Part shown: piece after piece, positions 14,101 to 26,400 of the stretch
Position numbering within the stretch: the stretch's first letter is position 1
Layout of the letters: each line of letters opens with the position of its first letter
NCBI GenBank assembly: GCA_029964075.1
Contig: CM057140.1
Coordinates: 10,682,643-10,746,642 of the forward strand
From: Patiria pectinifera
Taxonomy: Eukaryota; Echinodermata; Asteroidea; Valvatida; Asterinidae
Reading direction: 5' to 3'
Length of the DNA stretch: 64,000 nt
Position numbers and translations under genes: made by a program
The notes under the pieces: model-generated
The model's database searches: none
What the model was told of the DNA's origin: nothing
What the model saw: the letters and a program-made list of their open reading frames with translations, nothing else

Positions 14101-16449
14101 GTCGATTGATGTTCCTCTTGCATCCAAAGACATTTCTGAGTTGTTTGGAGAAAAGTCAATTTTTGGCCAAATTTGACTAAAAATGTAAGGCTAACCCCTT
14201 ACATTTTTTTCAATTTTGGCCGAAAAATGAAATTGCTTGAAACTTGCAGGAAAGATGCCTGAGGGTCCCTAGAGCACATTCGAACTGGAATTTTGGACAT
14301 ATTGGGCATTTTAAAGAAAGATCGCGTCGATAATTTGGGTCAAAATGAGTGAAAATTATTAATTTTTGTCTGAATAAGTCGGTGATTTTTGCCCAAATCT
14401 TCAATATATTTAGTGTTTGAAGGTCGATTGATGTTCCTCTTGCATCCAAAGACATTTCTGAGTTGTTTGGAGAAAAGTCAATTTTTGGCCAAATTTGATC
14501 AAAAAGTAAGGCTAACCCCTTGCATTTTTTCAATTTTGGCCGAAAAATGAAATTGCTTGAAACTTGCAGAAAAGATGCCTGAGGGTCCCTAGAGCACATT
14601 CGAATTCGAATTTTGGACATATTGGGCATTTTAAAGAAAGATGGCGTCGATAATTTGGGTGAAAATGAGTGAAAATTATTAATGTTTGTCTGAATAAGTC
14701 GGTGATTTTTGCCCAAATCTTCAATATATTTAGTGTTTGAAGGTCGATTGATGTTCCTCTTGCATCCAAAGACATTTCTGAGTTGTTTGGAGAAAAGTCA
14801 ATTTTTGGCCAAATTTGATCAAAAGGTAAGGCTAACCCCTTGCATTTTTTTCAATTTTGGCCGAAAAATGAAATTGCTTGAAACTTGCAGGAAAGATGCC
14901 TGAGGGTCCCTAGAGCACATTCGAACTGGAATTTTGGACATATTGGGCATTTTAAAGAAAGATCGCGTCGATAATTTGGGTCAAAATGAGTGAAAATTAT
15001 TAATGTTTGTCTGAATAAGTCGGTGATTTTTGCCCAAATCTTCAATATATTTAGTGTTTGAAGGTCGATTGATGTTCCTCTTGCATCCAAAGACATTTCT
15101 GAGTTGTTTGGAGAAAAGTCAATTTTGGCCAAATTTGATCAAAAGTAAGGCTAACCCCTTTCATTTTTTCAATTTTGGCCGAAAAATGAAATTGCTTGAA
15201 ACTTGCAGGAAAGATGCCTGAGGGTCCCTAGAGCACATTCGAACTGGAATTTTGGACATATTGGGCATTTTAAAGAAAGATCGCGTCGATAATTTGGGTG
15301 AAAATGAGTGAAAATTATTAATTTTTGTCTGAATAAGTCGGTGATTTTTGCCCAAATCTTCAATATATTTAGTGTTTGAAGGTCGATTGATGTTCCTCTT
15401 GCATCCAAAGACATTTCTGAGTTGTTTGGAGAAAAGTCAATTTTTGGCCAAATTTGATCAAAAAGTAAGGCTAACCCCTTACATTTTTTTTCAATTTTGG
15501 CCGAAAAATGAAATTGCTTGAAACTTGCAGGAAAGATGCCTGAGGGTCCCTAGAGCACATTCGAACTGGAATTTTGGACATATTGGGCATTTTAAAGAAA
15601 GATCGCGTCGATAATTTGGGTCAAAATGAGTGAAAATTATTAATTTTTGTCTGAATAAGTCGGTGATTTTGCCCAAATCTTCAATATATTTAGTGTTTGA
15701 AGGTCGATTGATGTTCCTCTTGCATCCAAAGACATTTCTGAGTTGTTTGGAGAAAAGTCAATTTTTGGCCAAATTTCATAAAAAGTTTAGGCTAAACCCT
15801 TTCCTTTTTTTTCAATTTTGGCCAAAAAATGAAATTGCTTGAAACTTGCACGAAAGATGCCTGAGGGTCCCTAGAGCACATTCGAACTGGAATTTTGGAC
15901 ATATTGGGCATTTTAAAGAAAGATTGCGTCGATAATTTGGGTGAAAATGAGTGAAAATTATTAATTTTTGTCTGAATAAGTCGGTGATTTTTGCCCAAAT
16001 CTTCAATATATTTAGTGTTTGAAGGTCGATTGATGTTCCTCTTGCATCCAAAGACATTTCTGAGTTGTTTGGAGAAAAGTCAATTTTTGGCCAAATTTGA
16101 TCAAAAAGTAAGGCTAACCCCTTACATTTTTTTTCAATTTTGGCCGAAAAATGAAATTGCTTGAAACTTGCAGGAAAGATGCCTGAGGGTCCCTAGAGCA
16201 CATTCGAACTGGAATTTTGGACATATTGGGCATTTTAAAGAAAGATCGCGTCGATAATTTGGGTGAAAATGAGTGAAAATTATTAATTTTTGTCTGAATA
16301 AGTCGGTGATTTTTGCCCAAATCTTCAATATATTTAGTGTTTGAAGGTCGATTGATGTTCCTCTTGCATCCAAAGACATTTCTGAGTTGTTTGGAGAAAA
16401 GTCAATTTTTGGCCAAATTTGATCAAAAAGTAAGGCTAACCCCTTACAA

Positions 16450-17380
16450 TTTTGGCCGAAAAATGAAAATGCTTCAAACTGGCAAGGAAGATATTTGAGG
16501 GTCCTTGGAGCACATTCGAAACGGATTTTTGGACATATTGGGCATTTTAAAGAAAGATGGCGTCGATAATTTGGGTGAAAATGAGTGAAAATTATTAATT
16601 TTTGTCTGAATAAGTCGGTGATTTGTGCCCAAATCTTCGATATGTTTAGTGTTTGAAGGTCGATTGATGTTCCTCTTGCATCCAAAGACATTCCTGAGTT
16701 GTTTGGAGAAAAAGTCAATTTTTGGCCAAATTTGATCAAAAAGGCTAACCCATTGCATTTTTTTTCAATTTTGGCCGAAAAATGAAATTGCTTGAAACTT
16801 GCAGGAAAGATGCCTGAGGGTCCCTAGAGCACATTCGAACTGGAATTTTGGACATATTGGGCATTTTAAAGAAAGATGGCGTCGATAATTTGGGTGAAAA
16901 TAAGTGAAAATTATTAATTTTTGTCTGAATAAGTCGGTGATTTTTGCCCAAATCTTCGATATATTTAGTGTTTGAAGGTCGATTGATGTTCCTCTTGCAT
17001 CCAAAGACATTTCTGAGTTGTTTGGAGAAAAGTCAATTTTTGGCCAAATTTGATCAAAAAGTAAGGCTAACCCCTTACATTTTTTTTCAATTTTGGCCGA
17101 AAAATGAAATTGCTTGAAACTTGCAGGAAAGATGCCTGAGGGTCCCTAGAGCACATTCGAACTGGAATTTGGACATATTGGGCATTTTAAAGAAAGATCG
17201 CGTCGATAATTTGGGTGAAAATGAGTGAAAATTATTAATTTTTGTCTCAATAAGTCGGGGATTTTTGCCCAAATCTTCAATATGTTAAGCGGTTGAAGGT
17301 CGATTGATGTTCCTCTTGCATCCAAAGACATTTCTGAGTCGTTTGGAGAAAAGTCATTTTTTGGGCTAAATTTGATCAAA
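16450..17380. repeat. Degenerate right edge of the satellite array
   Basis: The unit at about 16450-16764 is only ~315 bp and has scattered substitutions not seen elsewhere (for example aatgcttcaaactggcaagg and ggtccttggagc). The final unit at 17087-17380 has the changes tatgttaagcggttg and gagtcgtttgg and then breaks off into unique sequence. Edge copies of satellites escape homogenisation, which fits this pattern. Confidence 0.85.
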
Positions 17381-18529
17381 ACTCGATCAGAACTTGACAT
17401 CAATAAGACTTTAATTCTTCAAATTGCATACATGGTAAAACGATTCCACGAAAAAGCTTTCCACGTTTTGCTAACTTTCAAACATCCAAGTTCTGTCTGG
17501 TTGATATGTCTACTTGCAAGATTTTGTTGCAAAGTTCTGTTAACACAATAATAATAACATAATAAAATACTAACACTCAATCGTTTCAACGATTTGTTGT
17601 AAAATATTTAAATGCATAATTTCAATGGGACATGCGGCAAGATTTCACTAAAAGGGTGTATGCATATTCCGTTCATCGTATGCACTAAGTTTAAGTTTTC
17701 CAACTGGAGGATCCTGGTTTGGCGTTGCCATGGTTATACATCAGTGTTCTCAGCATCCAGTGTACTCCTCAGTCATCGTCCTCAGCGGGTAGTACCTTCA
17801 ATTTCTGTTGACGTCGTCAGTTGCCTTGAAAAAAAGAACAAAAAAGGAACTTATTTCAAGGGAAATGATGTTTTTAAGCTAAGTGTTTTTTTCATCTGGC
17901 ACTGTTTTTGGAATGTGAACTATTGAAGGAAATTAATGGACACTATATTTGCGAAATTTGCAAAACTTTGCAAAACCTGTGAAATTTGCCAAAGACTAAA
18001 ATGGAGATTGGGGGGGGGGGGCAAATTCATAAACACCTTCTGTGTGCAGAACTTTAAGGAACAACTGTAAGTAAATTTTGCTACAAATAAAGAGAATAGT
18101 CCAAAAGGATTCAAAACTTTTTTTTCTAAATAATAGATGGTGATTGGGGAAGAAACGATTGTCAGGTTTTGTCAGAGCAGTTTACAAATGAATTGATGAT
18201 TCCGGAGTTTCAGCTGTCCCGAAAACATCATTCAGAGTCCGTTAATGAATACATTCGGGTCTAGAATTCTTCTTCGGCTACTAAAAAAAAAAGACGACAT
18301 AAAAATCGTGTGTGTAATAAAGATGCATAAGTTCCAAAGAGAAATGTTCGGCTGAAAGTGAAAATACGGTGGTTCTACGAACGAATTTACAAACAAAACG
18401 AAGCCATAGATATAGAACTTCAAATCTATGAACGAAGCAGCAAGGACGCACGCTGGCCCACTAGGCCTAAATAAAAATTATCTCAACGATAAATTTAGAG
18501 AAGAAAAATAGTCAATGAAAATGATCAGC

Positions 18530-18600
18530 GACGACGTGATTCGAACCAGGAATCTTTGTAGTATATCCACAGCTCGTCTATCAACTAAGCAACTGTGTGG
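18530..18600 (-). repeat. tRNA-derived SINE relic
   Basis: On the minus strand the segment carries a B-box match TGGTTCGAATC (plus-strand 18538-18548) and, upstream, an A-box-like TAGTTGATAGACGAGC. The spacing is tRNA-like, but no full cloverleaf is evident, so a SINE head or tRNA pseudogene is more likely than a functional tRNA. Confidence 0.5.
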
Positions 18601-19279
18601 TAGCTCGGCGAAGACCGTTCTCTAAAATGCTTTGATGACGGGTTGACTAATTAACAACAACGCATGCAATATCGTCGTTCTATTCTCATGAATAAACATA
18701 CTGGCCCGATCAAAACTGCTGAATTATTCACTACTGAACTATTCATGATAGACCCAACCGGTCTATCCTTGGAATAAAATCCCGACAACACAAGTATTGA
18801 ACAAGTAATTTAATCTATAATTTGAAACTGCATGGATTCATGAAAATATCATCTTAATTTGCAGGAGAAAATTCACGATCATACATGACATCATGTGCAC
18901 TTGGTTAATGTACTTTTTTCAAAAAAGTAAATCAATTGGAAAAAATTCAAAATTCCCCATTTAGCTCACAACCTAACATAAAAAGAAGTTGGCTATTTTT
19001 TTTAACGGAAACGCGCACGCAGCACAGCAAATTATTGCCAAAAAAAACGAGGCAATGATGATGATCGAGCAATGCAGGGTGGGCGGGTCTAGTTCAATTG
19101 GGGGTGTGGCTAAATATACTACTCCCCGCCCAAAGCCAAGATTTCTATTGTGTACTTCTTCTATAGGAAGCCAAAGAGCACAGCACCTCTGCTGTCATTT
19201 GTAGGACAATAACATAGTTTTTAAACAAAGGTACGAAATTATTTAATTAATACAAACCGGAATTTTTGTGGAGTCATCA

Positions 19280-19350
19280 CGCAAATCCCGACTGTTGGTG
19301 GCGCTTTTCATGCTTGTGTAATGACGTTCCAAAATGGCACCGTCCATGTG
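19280..19350 (+). promoter_or_regulatory. Possible IBTK promoter-proximal motifs
   Basis: The stretch has a TGACGT CRE-like half site at about 19322 and a YY1-like CCAAAATGGCACCG just after it, a combination common near TATA-less animal promoters. A donor-like AAAGG-GTAATA lies about 130 bp downstream. No transcription start can be read from sequence, so this is only a candidate. Confidence 0.2.
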
Positions 19351-20478
19351 GCACTTTTTCGACTTCATCCGCCAACAGTTTGAGACGATGGAAATTCATA
19401 TCTGTTCTTCCTGTGGTCTTTTTGCTATCTTCAATGCAAGTGGCGCAACAAGCATGGAATAACAAAGGGTAATATGACAGAAATAGACGGTATAATTTCA
19501 GTTAGTTGGGGAGCGGACGGACAGACATTGACACTGACAGATCATGGACAGAGATGCACAAACACTATGACACTTTCGCTAGGCCCCTCCCCCGATTGTA
19601 TTTTGATAGTGTGAGTAGCCTTTAACACGCCCACACTTGAGCATCTGATGAACACTCACAGTAGGGGTAGTTATGACGGATTTTCAATTAATCTTCAAAA
19701 AAAGTCTTATTTTGTAAATCTGTTGTTAAGTTAACTTAAAATAAATTAAAACTTAAAAGGGCCAACACACGGCCTATATTATTTGTTTCATTATTTTTTT
19801 GATTGAACTTTTCTGCCAAATTGTACAATTCCTGGTTATAATTCCACCTTGAAATTGAATGCAGTGAAAATTGGAAAATGTTACTAGTTAGTTGTACCAT
19901 CAACAGTTTGCACTGTCATCCAACTTTACGCAACTGGAGAGCGTCTGGGGGACAGCTGTGATTAGGATGAATCCTTTGACGAAGGATTTGTTTAATTATC
20001 CAGTTTTCAGAGTAGAATATCACATCATTTTGTTGTTATTGTATAGAAAAAAATCAGTTTGTTTACAATAACAATTAACATTTGCACACAAGAACTTAAG
20101 CATGTGGTGTAAAGATCATGGTTAAATCTACTCATTTTCAATTTGTGTATTCTCTTTGAACATTATTACAGCTTGAATCACCTGCAATTATGGAGGCCTG
20201 AAAGCAGCAGCAGCCCCAGCCGGCCTTTTGGGCTGCTCTAGGGCTGTTGAGGGCGATACATTCCAGGCTAGTTGGAGATCTCAGGCCAAGCTTGGACATT
20301 TCTTGACGAAACAAAGTCTTCAGTTCACTGTGCGAGAAGACAAATGAGATACCATGTTGGACAACCTCTATTGCACCTCTAAGCTTATGTTAGAGACTGT
20401 CGGCTTAAATCTCATTCTCAAATAATTAAAAGTCAGGTTGACGTTATTTGGACGTTACTTATTGGTACAACCGAGGCA

Positions 20479-23400
20479 ATGAATCCTATGTTGGAAGCGG
20501 ACTGCACATCGCGGTGCCGTTCGACCCGCTGTGCTTCCAACCTGATCTCAGTGGTCACTCGCGGGACCCCGCATCAGATCAAAACCTACTTCACCAGAGG
20601 CTGCCGGAATGCGGCCCACGTGGCAGACAAGTTTGGCCGCACGGCCTTGCACATGGCGGCGTCCTGCGGCAAATTCGAGATCATTGATTGGCTGCTGAGA
20701 GAGAGGCACGCCAGTCTGGGGGCCGAGGATCTGGAATCTGGCTGGACGGCTCTTCACAGGAGCATCTTCCATGCTCAGGTGATAGCGGCTGTGTACCTCA
20801 TCAATGTGAGTTAGAGGTCTTAAATAGGTTGTTTAGTAGTTGGATTGCCCATTCCTCTGAGAATGTCAACTACAAATGTACTTTGGTTCCACTCTTAAAC
20901 AAAAATGGCTGGCCAAGTAAGATTTAAAAAGAAAGAAAGGAATGTTTTGTGTTTGTTGAACTGGATATTTTTGCAATACAAGAAAATAGACTGGCACATG
21001 AAACAGCCAGTCCATACACCCCATATTACTGCATCAATCAACTGTGTCAAAAGGAACATTTGGTACCCAGTCTCTATTTTCACACATTTCCATATTCTGC
21101 CTCCAGACTACTAATGAAGGGTCAAACTTCTCAAAAAAGTTGGACATGTACCAGTCTAGTCTTAGGCTTCAAATTGAAATCGCTTGGCTTCACTCTCAAG
21201 CAAAAAATGTTAAAGAAAAGTCTCCTTTAAAAATTGAATTGAGACCTCAGACTTGGCTGGTGAAATACTGAGGACCTTGTCTTTGCCTCATGAAAAGTTT
21301 GGAGAGTTTTGTTGGCTAAAGAGGGAGTAAAGTTGGCCTGATTTTGTTTTGCATGTTTTTCTGCGCTCAAGGTCCCAGGCTGGATCTGCTGCAACCTACA
21401 TGTATGGATCTACAACCCCTGACCTCACACCCCAGTCAGTTTCTGAACCTAGTGTAGACACATACATTATCTTTGTGCTTTTTTTTGTCCAGCATGGGGC
21501 GAGTCTGGAGAAGCATGACAATGAGGACTTGACTCCCATAGAGATTGCCATGAAGGATCACCCACGATACGCAGACTATGACCCCAGGGGACCCACTCAG
21601 GTGTACTCGTGGGGCAGCAACGCCAACTTCACCCTCGGCCACGGCGGAGGGAAGAGCCGTAGCCAGCCAGACATTGTGGATCAGTTTGGTAAAGATGGAC
21701 TGAGCATCAAGCAGGTAGAAAAGAAAATGTGATTTCAAGTCCTGCAATGGGTGGGACGAAATTAGACGCAAAACAGCCCAGACATCATGGATTGAAACAG
21801 TTCAATTTGGGCCATTACTCTCAGATTGTCAAATTTTCCACAAATCTGGAATTCACTTACAGTACAATGTTATATTTGGTTTTGCCTTTCGCCGACATCT
21901 TTATAAACACCATATAATCAGTTTGGCCAGACTGGCTAGCTAGAAACAATTCACAAGTTTACTAGGGTAGGACTCGAACCCATGATGTAAAATTAACATC
22001 TCCTGACACAAATTTCATATGACAAAAACTGACAGTAAAAGTTTAACTGATGACTGATTGTGTATCTTGCATAATGGAAGTTGCATGGGGGAGATGTTAT
22101 TTTTGGATATTGCCTTTCATTGATGTTGTTTTTATGAGCACTGTATACTCAGTGCTTTTCAAAAACTTGCAAGAAAAATTCACAAGCCTTCTTGGGTGCA
22201 TTAGTTTTAGTTTCATGCTCTTCTTTAATTAATTGAGAACAGTGTGAGGATAAGCTATTAATTTTAACTATAACACTTATATTTCCTTTGAATTACATAC
22301 ATCATCAATAATTTTCCTTGATTTCTCCCGGCCTGCCAGGTTGTAATGTCCAAGTTCCACACCGTCTTCTTGACCCGCCAAGGCACGGTCCTCACCTGTG
22401 GGCACGGCCAGGGGGGACGTCTGGGCCATGGCAATGAGGAGGTTTGCCTGAGGCCACACCTGGTAGCGGCACTGGCGGGGAAGGTGTGCGAGTTTGTTGC
22501 TGCAGCCAGGGACCACACTATGTTTCTTATGGAAGAGTAAGTCACAAACAATATCAACTCTTTCCAAAATAATGCAGTATCCAAATCAAAACGATGATTG
22601 AATTGATGGTTAGAAAGAAGCTTTTCTTCATTATCAGGTATTCACAAGATGAATTTCCATCGGGTGATGTAAATCAATATTAGGTTTTGCCCTTCACCGA
22701 CATATAAACACTGTATACTCAGTGTGTTACCTCCTGAGTGAAAGTTGGGAAAAATCACTCGGGTGGGACTCGAACCCACGACTTTCTGCTTTCTAGTGCA
22801 GACGTCTTACCACTCGACCACCGAGCTTATGGGATCGGCTGGCTGGTTCGAATCTGAATTTCGCGATTGGAAGCTCTCCCTACAACATCAATGTTATTGA
22901 TGTTCTGTCTAGTGTGTTTCAAAAGTCTGGCAATTTTCAAGAATGAAGTCAACAGAGTTGTGTGTTCAAAAGGGGAGCATTTTGAGATTCAAAGGTTTTT
23001 ACCCCGTTTCTTTTTCCAAAGTGGTACGGTGTTCTCCTGTGGCCAGAACAGCCATCACCAGCTAGGCCATTCCTCCATGGGTGTGAAGGCCCTGACGCCC
23101 AAGCTCATCTCCAGCAAACAGATCAAGCACAAGACCATGCTAGGTGTGGCCGCTGGTCGGTTCCATTCGGTCTTGCACACCAAGGAGGAAGTCTACACCT
23201 TTGGATTGAACGCAGGGCAGCTGGGTAAGATCTTAATAAATCTTTCAAATCTGGTAATGAAACCAAGGATTCCTCAAAAGCGTTTATAACACTGTAGCTT
23301 GCAAGCCTTGAAGAAATCTCAATTAGAGTGAAAACAGTGAAGACATGTTCAGTTTTAGAGGTAGGAGGAAAACCCCAGACAAATATTCTGGGGAGACCCA

Positions 23401-26400
23401 CAGAATCAGGCAGGGACTGAAGACCCAATCCATGTGAAGACCTGGATGGGGTGTTTTGTTGAGGGATGCTTATAACTCCTCGATTTCAATATCTTTGTCT
23501 CAGGTCATGTCAAAGGTGAGAAGTACATTGTCTCACCGCGTCATGTGACCACCTTGCATCATGACAAGGTGGAGCTGACTCACATAGCTACCAGTGATGC
23601 TGCCACAGTGTGTGTAACCAAGGCTGGTGATATCTATGTGCTGAACGAGTACCAGTGTCGCAAAGTTGCTTCAAAGTAAGAAGTTTTATTTGTTTTTGGT
23701 GAATATAGATTTAGTGATATTGCTTTTAGGATATGAAATAAATACTCCAGTTAGTTCAACCCTTGTATACTCTGCAGAGTATATCCTAATATTGCCAATT
23801 TCACAGCATATTTTACCCATTAATACGTATGAGATTGTGACATATCAGCTGATTTCTTTATTTTTGAATTACGATAAAGTTTCTTACAAAACTATAAAGC
23901 ACGTCTGAATATCCACTCACTTTGCCATTTCATTTACCTTTGACCAATGTGTAACTGCTTCTAAATGTTTTAGGTTTCATTATACTGCCTGTTGGCAACA
24001 GCCTGGGCAGTTAATGCAGAAAAAGTGCTACCGGTTCCAAGTCTCTGATGGGTAAAAAGAAGCAATTACAGTAAACTGTCTTGCTCAAGAAGACACGGCA
24101 AAAACACTGAAAGCTTATAAATGTTGGCATTGTTGATCTCTGGCATACTTAACACACAGGCAGCTGAACTTAATGAAGATTGTCGCCAGTGGTGGCACCC
24201 TGGATTCTGATCTCAGTGATGGAACACTACGGAAGGAAGGAGGGACAGAGCTGATTCTGTTGGTCTTGAAACAGAGTGGTCAGGTAATATGGGTGGCATG
24301 GGTGGCATGGGTGGCTTGTGCGTAAAGCACTTGCCTCTCACATGTGAGTAGAGTTGTAAAAATCAAACACTTTCGATCTCAGGCTGTGCTCCTCATATAT
24401 ATATGATGTGGATGGGGCCCATAGGCAGGGCGCCCTGTGCCAGCGGCTCAACCACGTTGTAGCCGCGTCCTTCACAATTCAGCATACCAGTTGCGAGTAA
24501 GGATGATTAGCCTCCCAAATGATTATTATTATTATTATAATTTCAACAATAAAGGTATCATCACAAGTTCTCAAAAGTCCTTACACTCATCACAAGTCAT
24601 CACAGTGCCTCGCAAGTCATCTCTATGTATTCATATCAAGCCTTGTAACAAACTATATACTCCTAGGTGTACAACTGGCGGTCAAGCAGTCGCACCTTGA
24701 GACGCTGCACCTGGACCCGCAAGCGTCAGATCTTTATGTCAGACGTCGCGCTGAGCCGTCAAGGGGTTCTCTTCTGCACAGAAGAAGGGGAGGCATTCCA
24801 CGGAAGGTTCCTCGGGAGGAAGCCTTCATCGTCAAGCCACACCAAAGGTACTGGCTCTGTTGCATCCTTGAACTCTCTTGTTAGGTACATGGCCAGCATC
24901 TCACAACTAGAGTAACAATCATCTGATGAAGTCAGATTTTGTTCAACATAAAACAGGTCCACCAGACTTTACTAACATTTGATGCTTTTTTCCATCATAC
25001 TCTTCATTTTGGTACCCGCTGCCATATTAAATTCAAACCAGCCTACCGATCCTGCAAGCTCGGTGCTCGGTAAGACGTCTGCACTAGAAAGTTCGAGTCC
25101 CACCCGAATGATTTTTTTTCTTCTAACACACTGAGTATACAGTGTTTATACATCGGTGAAGGGCAAAAAAACCTCATATTGATATACTCATTTCTGTAAT
25201 CCCATCATCCAGATTCGTCCCAACATCCTGCCTCTCCTCCACCCCCTCGTGACACCACCCAATCCAAGGATTGGTCTGATGACCACGAAGAAATGGACCG
25301 TGTTAGTCTCAACAGACTACCTGTCGTTCATAGAGCCATCAGGGTGGCGTGTGGCCCTAACGGACTCAACTTTGCTGTGCTGCAAGCTGACCCTAAAGCA
25401 AGGTATTGTGCATTTTAACATTACAATGACTTGTCCGTTGAAATTATTGCATCAAAGAGATGTACATTTTAATATTGCCCTTCAGTGACCCTGGTTACAT
25501 GCACTATACTTGCCATCTCTTGGATGGTACCGAGTTTTCAGTGCTTAAAAATTACACCGTGGTCAACATTATTGGTTTCAGTTCACCATCCTCTTTTCGT
25601 ACAGACAAGAATGGACATATTTTGTCTGCATTTCAGCTGCATTTGCAGTTACAAAATCCTGCTGGATTGTAGACTACTGCCTAAATGTATATTTCACAAT
25701 TTTTCCCATTGTCTCAAAGTTTGACTGAGGTTCCTTCTGTCAGCCCGTCGCTGATGGTGACACACTTGTCCCAGCTTCTCACAGATGCTGATACATCAGA
25801 TCGTATCCATGATGTTGTACTTAAGGTTAGTTCACTAATTAAGTCCAGTATCTGGTTTCAAGGTTATGCCTCTATCTGACACTTTACTACAATTAGTCTC
25901 TGTGTAGTGCTCCTTGTTGACAGTTTCTCTACCAAACAAAGAAATTGACTGGAGCAGGTTTAAACTAGTACTGGTCAGCGCTCTGCCATCTGAGCTATTC
26001 AGCTACATGTTGGCCGCCCCCAACTGACTAAGTCTCCAAATTCCCTTTAATTTCCATTTGTGTTTTGTTTGATGTTCAGAATATTTTTGGACAAAGGGAC
26101 ATTTCCGTTTGTCTCTTCCTCAAATTTTAGGTTATCTGGAAAGGAAGAACTTGCATTTACAGTTGAAAGCTGTAGTCATTCATCACAAATTAAGACAAAA
26201 CTTTGTTGATTTCTCTTTGCTTCTTTAGGTTGGACATCACTCCATCGCAGCCCACAAATACATCCTCGCTCTTCGCAGTGACTTCTTTCGCCGCCTCTTC
26301 CTTCAGACTCTGCCCCCAAACACTGACAACTCTCCTGACGCAGCTGAACAATTTGACCCCTTCTCACTCGATCCCCAAGAAATCCACGATGTCTCAGATA

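Larger units (their letters stand above)
1..17380. repeat. Satellite array, ~54 tandem copies of a ~322-bp unit
   Basis: The same AT-rich unit repeats head to tail from the first base to about 17380. Period is 322 bp for most copies, 320-323 where the T-tract or hinge varies. Copies are nearly identical over about 270 bp; most differences fall in a hinge of about 45 bp (for example 1320-1350) that contains the dyad GTAAGG-CTAACC-CCTTAC followed by a 5-8 T tract. Point variants recur: aatGtttg or aatTtttg, gggtCaaa or gggtGaaa, atCgcg, atTgcg or atGgcg. The C variant dominates the left half and the G variant the right half. The last copies (16450-16764 and 17087-17380) are the most diverged, as expected at an array edge. 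The array starts mid-unit, so it continues to the left. Every copy holds an 81-codon open frame on the minus strand, which I do not regard as a gene. I do not recognise the family. Confidence 0.98.
17381..20478. other. Region between the satellite array and IBTK
   Basis: No convincing coding sequence. AT-rich DNA with an 11-G tract at about 18010-18020, a tRNA-like SINE relic at 18530-18600, a GC-box-containing patch at 19080-19140, and a patch with CRE-like and YY1-like motifs at 19280-19350. Open frames of 60-105 codons here show no family resemblance. The 5' untranslated exon or exons of IBTK should lie here; a possible acceptor (ttattacag) precedes 20171 on the same side as the start codon. 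Confidence 0.5.

Noticed and set aside
59-17272. Dozens of 61-201-codon open frames on both strands of the satellite as genes
   Set aside because: They recur once per 322-bp unit, their variants ignore codon position, and they exist only because the units are nearly identical. No known protein resembles them.
1-17380. CRISPR array
   Set aside because: The regular spacing comes from whole 322-bp units, not short repeats with unique spacers, and the DNA is eukaryotic.
22766-22826. Functional tRNA-Ser gene
   Set aside because: The long variable arm is missing, the anticodon loop is one base too long, and the head is fused to a tail shared with other copies in the same gene. A SINE explains it better.
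23973-24056. Extra IBTK exon between 23675 and 24160
   Set aside because: The segment has splice-like ends, but the family sequence continues directly from ASK to QLNL across this interval, and no homologous peptide is encoded.
24847-24884. Alternative donor for IBTK exon 7 at 24884
   Set aside because: It would leave phase 2 and break the frame into the exon at 25213, whereas the donor at 24847 restores the family sequence.
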